Assembly: GCA_030840545.1 (NCBI GenBank)
Contig: JAVEEH010000022.1
Location: 1 to 24,510, forward strand
Reading direction: 5' to 3'
DNA from: Frankiaceae bacterium
GTDB lineage: Bacteria > Actinomycetota > Actinomycetes > JAFAQI01
DNA: 24,510 nt
Below, in pieces: positions 1-6,302 of the stretch (positions are counted from its first letter, which is position 1; the number at the start of each line of letters is the position of its first letter). The notes beneath the pieces were generated by a model. That model had not been told where the DNA came from. It saw only the letters and a list, made by a program, of their open reading frames with translations, and did no database searches. The translations under genes were made by a program, and so were the position numbers.

Positions 1-1
1 C

Positions 2-670
2 CCCACCGTCGCGTGCGGTCCCGGCATCGCCGACGGACTCCTCGCCGCAGGCTGCCGCCCGGTCGCCACGATCGCCAACGGCATCGGGCCGGCGCCGCAG
101 CCGGTGGGGCGCGCGGAGCTGCTCGACATGTTCGCGTTGCCGGCCGACGCGAGGGTCGTGCTGGTGGTGGGGCGCCTGGTGGAGCAGAAGAACCAACAGC
201 TGGCCCTGCGGGCGCTCGCGCGGCTGCCGGCCGAGGTGCATCTCGTCCTCGTCGGTGAAGGGGCGGACCGGCCGGCACTCGCGGGCCTCGCGGCAGAGCT
301 CGGGCTGGGTGGCCGCCTCGTCTTCGCCGGTCGGCGTCCCGGCCGACCGCTCATGGCCGGCGCCGACGTGATCTGCGTGCCGTCGCGTTGGGAGGGAATG
401 CCGCTCGTCGCGATGGAGGGGATGGCTTCCGGCCGGCCGGTGGTGGTCACGGACGTGCGCGGCAGCCGGGAGCTCCTCCAGGACGGACGCACCGGCCTGG
501 TCGTGCCCGCCGAAGACGCCGGCGCCCTGGCCGCGGGAATTGCCCGGTTGCTGCAGGAGCCGGAGCTGGCCGCAGGGCTCGGCGCAGCCGCCGCCCACGA
601 GTCGGCCGGGTGGTCCGACCAAGCCATGGCGCAGGCCTATCTGGACCTTTACCGCGGGCTGGCCTCGTGA
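2..670 (+). CDS. Glycosyltransferase family 4 (GT-B fold), 5' truncated by window edge
   Basis: Probably transfers a sugar from a nucleotide donor to a growing exopolysaccharide or lipid-linked glycan at the cytoplasmic membrane face. The reading frame is open to the window edge, so the N-terminal acceptor-binding half is missing. What remains is the GT-B C-terminal domain: a linker ending in IANGI, a beta strand with VGRLVEQKNQ, and the family E-x7-E motif in the stretch EGMPLVAME followed by GMASGRPVVVTD. The donor phosphate/sugar pocket normally lies here. The stop codon overlaps the GTG start of the next glycosyltransferase, so the two are probably translationally coupled in one polysaccharide operon. 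The donor and acceptor cannot be told from sequence. An internal ATG at 128 is not the true start, because homology-like sequence continues upstream of it. Confidence 0.9.
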   Translation, partial: PTVACGPGIADGLLAAGCRPVATIANGIGPAPQPVGRAELLDMFALPADARVVLVVGRLVEQKNQQLALRALARLPAEVHLVLVGEGADRPALAGLAAELGLGGRLVFAGRRPGRPLMAGADVICVPSRWEGMPLVAMEGMASGRPVVVTDVRGSRELLQDGRTGLVVPAEDAGALAAGIARLLQEPELAAGLGAAAAHESAGWSDQAMAQAYLDLYRGLAS

Positions 671-1653
671 CGGTGCCGTCGGGCGACCCGCTGGTCAGCG
701 TCGTGATGCCCGCCTACAACGCCGAGAGGACCATCGGGGCGGCGGCGACGTCCGTGCTCTGGCAGAGCGTCCGCGAGCTTGAGCTGATCGTCGTCGACGA
801 CGGGTCGTTGGACGACACGGTTGACGTGGTGAATGCGCTCCCCGGACCCGTTCGCCTGCTGCGCCAGGAGAACCGCGGCGTGGCGGCCGCGCGCAACGCC
901 GGCATCGAGCTCGCCCGCGGGGAGTTCATCGCGTTCTGCGACGCCGATGACCTGCTGTTCGAGACGCACCTCGAGGCTTTGCTCGACGTGTGGCACCGCA
1001 GTGCCGACGGCGGCATGGCGACGGCCAACGCCTACTGGTTGCTGCCCGGCGGCATCAGCGGCCGGAAGCTGCGCCATCGCGGCCGGTTCCCGGCGTTCTC
1101 CGACCAACGGGCAGCGCTGCTGCAGAGCAACTTCATCTCGACGATGTCGCTGCTGCCCCGCGACATCCTCAACCAGGTCGGCACCTTCGACGAGACGCTG
1201 CGGCAGGCCGAGGACTGGGAGTTGTGGCTGCGGATCGTCTTCGCCGGACATCGCGTCGTGCATCAGCCACGCCCCCTGGCTCTCTACCGATGGAGCACCG
1301 ATGGACTCTCGAGTCAGGCCGAGAGCTTCTACGCGGCCGAGCAGGAGGTGCTCCGGCGAGTTTCCGGCTGGCCGACGCTGACCGCTCCCGAACGCGGGAT
1401 CGTGGCCGCCCGGCTCGCGGCGCCGGCCCCGCGGGCGCTGTTGCGCGACGCTGACTCGGCGCTGCGGGCCGGGGCCTATCTGCGGGCGGCCGCCGGCTAT
1501 CGACGGGCGGCGAGCCTCGTGCCGGCGGAGAACCTGCTGCGGACCAAGTCCCGCCTACTGACTGCTGCGCCGTTCGTCGTCGGCCCGCTGCTGCGCCGCC
1601 GTCTCCTCCGCGACGAAGAAGCTCTCGGGTTCGACGAGGGTCACGCCCGGTGA
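667..1653 (+). CDS. Glycosyltransferase family 2 (GT-A fold)
   Basis: Likely an inverting glycosyltransferase of exopolysaccharide assembly. The GTG start at 667 overlaps the upstream TGA (GTGA) and gives a 328-residue protein whose residues 10-19 are the usual GT2 opening, SVVMPAYNAE. Further motifs are VVDDGS (42-47, nucleotide binding), a CDADD block at 91-95 carrying the metal-binding DxD, and EDWELWLRI around 182-190, where the catalytic base region of this family lies. The C-terminal 100 residues are Ala/Arg-rich and may be a helical tail. The last 99 bp are antisense to the 3' end of the convergent Wzz/BY-kinase gene, an unusually large overlap for two real genes. A longer upstream extension of the same frame lies inside the preceding gene and is rejected. 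Donor specificity is unknown. Confidence 0.9.
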   Translation: MTVPSGDPLVSVVMPAYNAERTIGAAATSVLWQSVRELELIVVDDGSLDDTVDVVNALPGPVRLLRQENRGVAAARNAGIELARGEFIAFCDADDLLFETHLEALLDVWHRSADGGMATANAYWLLPGGISGRKLRHRGRFPAFSDQRAALLQSNFISTMSLLPRDILNQVGTFDETLRQAEDWELWLRIVFAGHRVVHQPRPLALYRWSTDGLSSQAESFYAAEQEVLRRVSGWPTLTAPERGIVAARLAAPAPRALLRDADSALRAGAYLRAAAGYRRAASLVPAENLLRTKSRLLTAAPFVVGPLLRRRLLRDEEALGFDEGHAR

Positions 1654-3078
1654 CGGTTCGGCCCGGCGTGCGGGCGGGGCGGCGGCTCGCGTCGGTGGCG
1701 ACGGCTCGGTGGCGGCCGGCTGCTGGCGCGGCGCGTTGAGGTAGAGCCCGTAGTTCGCCGAGTGGCGCTGCCGCGCGCGGTTGAGGATGACCGCGGTGGG
1801 CTTGACCCCGATGATGCTCATCCGGTCGAGCGCACGCTTGACCTGACCCCGGCTCACCTGCCCGGCAGCCGCCACCACGACCGTCGAGCCGACGAACCGC
1901 GCGATCACGCGGGCGTCGTTGATGGGCACCAACGGGGTGCCGTCGATCACGACCGCCGAGCGGCGTTCCATCTCGCGCAGCGCAGCCGGGAAGGCGATGT
2001 CGAGCAGCTCGTTGGGGTCGTCCTGCAGCTCGCCGCTGGTGAGCACCGACAGGTTGGGCAGGGACGTCGCCTGAATGGCTGACTCCAGCGGCATGCCCCG
2101 AAGCACGTCGACCAGGCCGGGCCGCTTACGGATACGCCGGTTGGGCTCGTCGACGAAGAACTCCTCGATCCGGCCGCGGCGCAGGTCACCGTCAACGAGC
2201 AGCGTGGCGACCCCGGACCGGGCGAGCGCGACGGCGATGCCGAACGAGACCGTGGTCTTGCCGTGCTGACCCTCCGGGCTGGTCACGAGCACCGAGTCCG
2301 ACTCGAACTGCGTCAGCTGGAGCGTGAGGCCGAGGTCGCGCATCGCCTCGTTGACGAAGCGCAGCCGGTCGTCGTTGAGCCACATCGGCACGCTCGTGAT
2401 GGCGCCCACCCGGCGGGCATCCGGCACCTCGCCGAAGACGGGAAGGCCGCTGGCCTGGGCGAGCGCGTCTGAGCTCTCGATCTTGCCGCCGACGTTCTCG
2501 CGGAGCCACGCGGCCGCGACTGCGAGCACCAGCCCGAGCATCAGCCCGATGCCGAGCGTCAGCTTCTTGTGCGGTGACACCGGGGTCGTCGGCAGCACGG
2601 GCGAGCCCAGCTCCTGCAGCGAGATCAGCCCGTTGACACCGATGTCGCCGGCGTTGGCGCGCTTCTGCAGCGCGGTCACGAAAGCCTGGGCCGAGCGTTG
2701 CGCCGCCACCGGGCTCGTGGATCGGGTGTTGATCCGCAGGATCGTCGGGAAGTTCTGGAACGTCGAGGCCGACACCGAGCCCAGGGCCATGCCCGGGGGC
2801 ATGTCGGCCGCAGCCAGCCGTCGCGTGTCGATGGACGTCAGGGCTTCGGAGTAGAGCGGAAGGATCGCCGCCGCCTGTCCGAGCAACGTGATCGACGTCA
2901 GGTCGTTGGTGGTCGACGACGACGAGGACGTGGGCACGAGCCCGACCGTCGCGGTTGCCTCGTAGACCGGGTTCTGGGTCTGCAGCGCGAAGACAGCGGC
3001 ACCGAGCACGAGCAGGAAGCTCACGACCGCTGTGACCCACCGACGTCTGACCATCTGGAGGAAGTCGGTCAGGGTCAT
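1555..3078 (-). CDS. Wzz-type chain-length determinant fused to BY-kinase-like P-loop domain
   Basis: A polysaccharide co-polymerase of 507 residues, expected to sit in the inner membrane and control export or chain length of the exopolysaccharide. Transmembrane segments at about 14-32 and 173-192 enclose an extracytoplasmic Wzz-like region with a Pro-rich stretch before TM2. The cytoplasmic part has a deviant Walker A ending GQHGKTT (K274), a Walker A' strand TLLVDGDLRRG (D296, D298) and a Walker B VVIDG (D379), as in bacterial tyrosine kinases. The C-terminal tail (about 450-507) is Pro/Ala-rich and has no tyrosines. The only nearby ones are Y443 and Y446, so the usual tyrosine cluster is absent. 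The ATG at 3078 has a GGAG about 4 nt upstream. Its last 33 codons overlap the convergent glycosyltransferase. Confidence 0.9.
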   Translation of the reverse strand: MTLTDFLQMVRRRWVTAVVSFLLVLGAAVFALQTQNPVYEATATVGLVPTSSSSSTTNDLTSITLLGQAAAILPLYSEALTSIDTRRLAAADMPPGMALGSVSASTFQNFPTILRINTRSTSPVAAQRSAQAFVTALQKRANAGDIGVNGLISLQELGSPVLPTTPVSPHKKLTLGIGLMLGLVLAVAAAWLRENVGGKIESSDALAQASGLPVFGEVPDARRVGAITSVPMWLNDDRLRFVNEAMRDLGLTLQLTQFESDSVLVTSPEGQHGKTTVSFGIAVALARSGVATLLVDGDLRRGRIEEFFVDEPNRRIRKRPGLVDVLRGMPLESAIQATSLPNLSVLTSGELQDDPNELLDIAFPAALREMERRSAVVIDGTPLVPINDARVIARFVGSTVVVAAAGQVSRGQVKRALDRMSIIGVKPTAVILNRARQRHSANYGLYLNAPRQQPAATEPSPPTRAAAPPARRAEPSPGVTLVEPESFFVAEETAAQQRADDERRSSQ

Positions 3079-3224
3079 GACACTCCAGACAACGGCACGT
3101 GGGGCTCAAAGCATAAGCGGCAGGGACGCTTGGAAGGCGCTTTCCCACGCGCCATCGGGACTAGACATCCCCTGGTTACCCAGGTAGCGGTGAGTGACGA
3201 CGCGTCCGTTTGGCCCCGTCTGTC

Positions 3225-3241
3225 GGTGACTCTGAGTCACC
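3225..3241. promoter_or_regulatory. Perfect 17-bp palindrome in the divergent spacer, candidate operator
   Basis: Arms GGTGACTC and GAGTCACC flank a single central T. It lies in the 273-bp spacer (3079-3351) between the divergently transcribed Wzz/BY-kinase gene and the putative hydrolase gene. A related half site, GGTGAGTGAC, occurs at about 3189-3198. The size and perfect symmetry suit a dimeric repressor or activator site, but I cannot name a regulator. The rest of the spacer has several short inverted repeats on the minus strand (for example a GTAA-loop hairpin with CCTGG arms near 3172-3185) and no confident promoter. Confidence 0.4.
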
Positions 3242-3351
3242 CGATCGGCCGAAGCAGGCCCCCGCCGAGTGGCCCGATGTAACGGCTGTCCCCTCGTGCG
3301 AGCACCGGAATCCGTCCGGTTCCAGGCCGGGGCGGGTCCGGGAGGCTTCGC

Positions 3352-4824
3352 GTGCGTAGGCGGTCTGCAACGGCGGTGGCGTCCGCGCTCGGCGTGGTCG
3401 CCTCGATGCTCTTGGTGGGCGCTGCCTCGAGCGTCGCTCACGCGGCTTCCTCGCCGCAGTCGACCGTCGGACTGCTCGCCTACAACAACACCAACCTGCA
3501 CGCGACGGACCCGGCGCACTACAGCGTCGTGATCATCAACGCCGACCAGTACGCCGAGATCCCCGCGATCCGCGCGGCCAGCCCGGGCGTCAAGATCCTC
3601 GTCTACAAGAACGTCGCGATGGCCGAGACCTACGACGTGTCGAACGGCGTGGACAACCCATTCCTGCCGACCGGCGTCGGGTATGCGTGGGCCAAGGCCC
3701 AGCATCCCGGCTGGTTCCTCAAGGACACCAACGGCAACATGGTCGAGTGGGCCGACTACCCGCAGCGGTGGTGGCTGGACATGGGCGACGCGAGCTACCA
3801 GAACACCTGGGCCGCCAACGTCATCGCCGAGGTCAAGAACTACGGCCTCGACGGCGTGATGATGGACGACGTCGACATGCACACCGGCGGCCACCTGGCC
3901 AGCGGTACGACGCTGGCGAAATACCCCACGGACGCCGCCTACGCCCGCGCGAACGAGAGCTTCCTCGCCAACGTCGGGCCGCAGCTGCACGCTGCCGGGG
4001 TCCTCGGCGTTGCCAACATCGCCTTCCGCTGGAACCCCAACTGGGAGGCGCCGTACAAGCAGTGGCTCACCGAGGTCGACGGTGTCCTGATGGAGTTCTG
4101 GATGAAGCCGGGCCAGGACTCGACCTTCGCCCGCTTCGGCGACAACGACTGGACCTACCAGATGCAGCAGGCCGCCGACGTGCTGGCCGCCGGCAAGATG
4201 TTCCTGCCACTCACCTACGGCGCGATGTCGGACGCCACGACCCAGGCCTACGCCCGGGCAAGCTTCCTCCTCGCCTGGGACGGCGGCCGCTCCTCGGACG
4301 TGTGGGTGCCCTCGACCAATGGTCAAGACCCATGGAGCCCGGAGGTGAGCGCCGCCGTGGGCGCGCCGACGGGCAGCTCACACCAGCTCGCAAGCGGTGT
4401 CTGGCAGCGCAGCTTCACCGGCGGTGTCGTCCTCGTGAACTCCTCACAGTCGGCCACTCGAACGGTCAGTCTGGGCGGTTCGTTCGTGACCGCGGCCGGC
4501 CGCACCGTCACCTCCCTGAGCATGGCCCCGATGACGGGGGCGGTGCTCAGCAACACGAGCGTTCCGACTCCGGATCCGACCGCGACGACGCCGACTCCGG
4601 ATCCGACCGCGACGACGCCGGCCGCGCCTGCACCGACCGTCCTCACGCCGCGCCACCATGCGCGGCACCGGGCCCAAGGGCTGTCCATCCACCGCTGGAG
4701 CCAGCTGCGTCACTGGCGGGCCTGGATCCGCCACCACCCGCGCCGCCACGCGCACCACGCACGGGCTCACCGGCACGGGCCGGCCATCGGCTGGCACGCG
4801 CCGCACCTCACCGTCGGGTTCTGA
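3352..4824 (+). CDS. Secreted putative glycoside hydrolase, GHL15-like, with His/Arg-rich C-terminal tail
   Basis: Probably a secreted enzyme acting on the exopolysaccharide made by the neighbouring locus. The family is known only as a hypothetical glycosyl hydrolase group (GHL15, PF14885-like) and the substrate is unknown. GTG at 3352 follows GGGAGG at 3340-3345 with 6-nt spacing, and residues 1-31 are a clear signal peptide (Arg-rich start, hydrophobic core, AHA cleavage region). The body (about 38-400) looks like a TIM barrel: GLLAYNN near the start, conserved aromatic/acidic blocks, DGVMMDDVD at 167-175 and MEFW at 247-250, giving candidate catalytic acids D172, D173, D175 and E248. A Pro/Thr linker with two PTPDPTATT repeats (405-422) leads to a 57-residue tail (434-490) with 14 His and 11 Arg. 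The frame is intact. Confidence 0.82.
   Translation: MRRRSATAVASALGVVASMLLVGAASSVAHAASSPQSTVGLLAYNNTNLHATDPAHYSVVIINADQYAEIPAIRAASPGVKILVYKNVAMAETYDVSNGVDNPFLPTGVGYAWAKAQHPGWFLKDTNGNMVEWADYPQRWWLDMGDASYQNTWAANVIAEVKNYGLDGVMMDDVDMHTGGHLASGTTLAKYPTDAAYARANESFLANVGPQLHAAGVLGVANIAFRWNPNWEAPYKQWLTEVDGVLMEFWMKPGQDSTFARFGDNDWTYQMQQAADVLAAGKMFLPLTYGAMSDATTQAYARASFLLAWDGGRSSDVWVPSTNGQDPWSPEVSAAVGAPTGSSHQLASGVWQRSFTGGVVLVNSSQSATRTVSLGGSFVTAAGRTVTSLSMAPMTGAVLSNTSVPTPDPTATTPTPDPTATTPAAPAPTVLTPRHHARHRAQGLSIHRWSQLRHWRAWIRHHPRRHAHHARAHRHGPAIGWHAPHLTVGF
4564..4617 (+). repeat. Two perfect 27-bp tandem repeats encoding PTPDPTATT
   Basis: Units 4564-4590 and 4591-4617 are identical in DNA as well as protein. 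They encode the Pro/Thr linker between the hydrolase domain and the His/Arg tail. Nucleotide identity suggests a recent duplication or slippage, so linker length may vary between strains. Confidence 0.95.
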
Positions 4825-4880
4825 GCCGTAGCCCGAACGGAGGCTGCCCGGCAGGGCGAACGGGCGATCTTGATACGCCA

Positions 4881-4897
4881 CCCGAGTGAACCTCGGG
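4881..4897 (+). terminator. Possible weak terminator hairpin after the hydrolase gene
   Basis: Arms CCCGAG and CTCGGG surround a TGAAC loop 57 nt after the hydrolase stop. No T-tract follows, so this is a candidate only, placed where a terminator would be expected before the next promoter. Confidence 0.25.
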
Positions 4898-4916
4898 CGC
4901 GATCGGCCAAAGGCCC

Positions 4917-4944
4917 TTGCGCTGCGTGATCGTCTCTGTACCGT
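4917..4944 (+). promoter_or_regulatory. Candidate sigma-70-type promoter for the LPFTG protein
   Basis: TTGCGC (4917-4922) and TACCGT (4939-4944) are separated by 16 bp. The TACCGT -10 is common in actinobacterial housekeeping-type promoters. Transcription from about 4951 would give a 165-nt leader. Confidence 0.45.
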
Positions 4945-4950
4945 AAGTCA

Positions 4951-5116
4951 TGGCTCGGCGAGTCCTGCCGCTGCCGGAACGGTGAGTGGCCGGGGACTCC
5001 CGGCCGCGAGATGGGACGCAATGATCCGGGCGGTCCCCGACAGGGGATCCGGTCGCCGTATGGCCGCCCGGGGAGCGAGTGGCGAGACCGACCCGTAAGA
5101 AGGGGGAGGTCTTGCG
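4951..5116 (+). promoter_or_regulatory. Structured 5' leader with alternative helices, candidate translational riboswitch
   Basis: Visible elements are a 7-bp hairpin at 4988-5005, an 8-bp helix pairing 5026-5033 with 5064-5071, and, inside it, a TCCCC/GGGGA hairpin with GACA loop at 5034-5047. AGACC (5085-5089) can pair with GGTCT (5108-5112), with CCC 5092-5094 on GGG 5102-5104, which would bury the Shine-Dalgarno GGGGGAGG (5102-5109). The same bases, as GACCG 5086-5090 plus GGC 5081-5083, can instead pair with CGGTC/GCC at 5050-5057, which would free it. This is the layout of a translational on/off switch. It matches no riboswitch class I can confirm: the hallmark conserved blocks of c-di-AMP (ydaO) and c-di-GMP (GEMM) RNAs are not present. 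Confidence 0.5.
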
Positions 5117-6115
5117 ATGAACCGGCACAGACGTTCGGCTGAACACGTGCGATGGCGCGCCGCTGTCGTTGTGCCTGTGGCTGCCCTGACCTGGGTCGCG
5201 CTGGGCATGACATCGGGCTTCGCCAACGCCGCCCCGGCGTCACACCAGAGCTCCGGACAAGCCGCGATCAGCGGCAACGGCGACGGCAGTGGCAACGGCG
5301 GCACGGGCAACGGCAAGGGCAACGGGAACGGCAAGCACGAGGATCCCGGCGCCGGCACCCCGCCGAGTGACAGCACGCCCCCCGCGGGCGGCACGACCGG
5401 CGGCTCGGACCACTCCACCGGCACCAGCGGCACCTCCGGTGATCCGTCTCAGCCCCAGCCGCCCTCGAACGCCGACCACAACCCGGGCGGCGCCAACAAC
5501 GGTGGCGACTGCGGTTCCTACTGCTCGACCCGCGACGGCTCGCCGTCACACAACGGCAACGGCAAGGGCAAGGCGACGGGCAAGCCGTGCGCCGGCTGCG
5601 TCGGCAAGGCCGACAACAAGAACCCGCCGGGGCAGTTCAAGGACGGCAGCGACCACAACAACGGCTACGAGTGCGACGGCAACCACGGCGTCGGCCGCAG
5701 CAACCCAGCACACACGGGGTGCACGTCGACCCCGCCACCGACGTGCCAGCAGCAGGGGAACTGCCCGCCGCCTCCCACGTGTGAGCAGCAAGGCAACTGC
5801 CCCCCGCCTCCCACCTGTGAGCAGCAGGGCAACTGCCCGCCGCCTCCCACGTGTGACCAGCAGGGCAACTGCCCGCCGCCCAACTGCGTGCCGACCAAGG
5901 CGAACAACTTCTGCTCGTCGGTCCAGGGCAACCACCACACCAAGAAGCCTCCGACAGTGCTCGGTGAGAAGGTCGTCAGGACGCCCAACGTCCTGCCGTT
6001 CACCGGCACGGCCAACCTCGGCTGGCTGATCGGCAGCGGAACCGTGGCCCTGGGTCTCGGGACCGGGCTCGTCCTCACGGCGGGTCGCCGGTCACGGCGT
6101 CGTCAGGCGGCCTGA
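5117..6115 (+). CDS. LPFTG-anchored cell-wall protein with Cys-rich tandem repeats
   Basis: A 332-residue surface protein that a sortase would link to peptidoglycan. ATG 5117 follows GGGGGAGG with 7-nt spacing. Residues 1-39 form a signal peptide. Then come a Gly/Asn-rich low-complexity stretch (51-75), a Ser/Thr/Gly/Pro-rich region (76-150), a Cys-containing block (about 158-202, with CAGC, YECDGN and NPAHTGC) that looks like a module shared by actinobacterial surface proteins, four TCxQQGNCPPPP repeats (209-255), and the sorting signal LPFTG (293-297) followed by a hydrophobic segment and an Arg-rich tail. The many paired cysteines suggest a disulphide-braced or metal-binding extended stalk. 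No enzymatic domain is visible and the function is unknown. It is a single-gene unit with its own promoter, leader and terminator. Confidence 0.88.
   Translation: MNRHRRSAEHVRWRAAVVVPVAALTWVALGMTSGFANAAPASHQSSGQAAISGNGDGSGNGGTGNGKGNGNGKHEDPGAGTPPSDSTPPAGGTTGGSDHSTGTSGTSGDPSQPQPPSNADHNPGGANNGGDCGSYCSTRDGSPSHNGNGKGKATGKPCAGCVGKADNKNPPGQFKDGSDHNNGYECDGNHGVGRSNPAHTGCTSTPPPTCQQQGNCPPPPTCEQQGNCPPPPTCEQQGNCPPPPTCDQQGNCPPPNCVPTKANNFCSSVQGNHHTKKPPTVLGEKVVRTPNVLPFTGTANLGWLIGSGTVALGLGTGLVLTAGRRSRRRQAA
5741..5881 (+). repeat. Four 36-bp tandem repeats encoding TCxQQGNCPPPP
   Basis: Units start at 5741, 5777, 5813 and 5849; the last is one codon short. The third residue varies (Gln, Glu, Glu, Asp), and most differences are third-base changes. 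Each unit contributes two cysteines and a proline run. Confidence 0.95.
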
Positions 6116-6146
6116 GGCACCAGCACCACAAGAACCTCCACCCGAG

Positions 6147-6187
6147 GCGGGGCGTCATCCGGACAACGGATGGCGCCCCGCTTCTTT
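6147..6187 (+). terminator. Strong intrinsic terminator after the LPFTG protein gene
   Basis: A 15-bp stem pairs 6147-6161 with 6167-6181 (one G-U pair, no bulges) around a GACAA loop, followed by TTCTTT. It lies 31 nt after the stop codon. Confidence 0.93.
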
Positions 6188-6215
6188 GACCGGCTTCCCG
6201 GCGGCTGGGTATCCT
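6186..6215 (+). promoter_or_regulatory. Promoter of rplM-rpsI
   Basis: TTGACC (6186-6191) and TATCCT (6210-6215) are separated by 18 bp. The -35 begins inside the T-tract of the upstream terminator, so the two transcription units abut with no spare DNA. Confidence 0.7.
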
Positions 6216-6220
6216 CGACG

Positions 6221-6244
6221 ATCGGCCGGTGGCGCGGCCCCGAT
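6221..6244 (+). promoter_or_regulatory. Hairpin at the 5' end of the rplM leader
   Basis: ATCGG (6221-6225) pairs with CCGAT (6240-6244), extended by CC on GG across a two-base bulge. It sits just downstream of the predicted transcription start, in an 81-nt leader. Ribosomal-protein leaders often bind their product, but nothing here proves it. Confidence 0.25.
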
Positions 6245-6302
6245 GTCCCGCCAGCCACTGTCCCCCCAGCCACTCAGCCCGACCAGCAGCAGAGGCCTTC
6301 AC

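Noticed and set aside
3687..4889. Possible frameshift in the hydrolase gene, because a second plus-strand frame stays open through its 3' half
   Set aside because: The hydrolase frame keeps family-like sequence through about residue 400 and then a linker. The other frame is Arg/Pro/Gly-rich shadow sequence throughout.
4901..4916. GGCC-AAA-GGCC as a terminator or small RNA hairpin
   Set aside because: Only four base pairs and a three-base loop, no T-tract, and it adjoins the promoter -35.
5011..5030. GGGACGCAA as the core of a c-di-GMP (GEMM) riboswitch
   Set aside because: The partner GGCAAACC and the tetraloop receptor pattern are missing from the 5' half, so the match is a short chance likeness.
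4951..5116. Assignment of the leader to the c-di-AMP (ydaO) riboswitch, a known regulator of actinobacterial wall genes
   Set aside because: The 3' conserved block around CAGCTAAC and the 5'/3' closing helix are not found. Only short stretches such as GACCGACCCG are similar.
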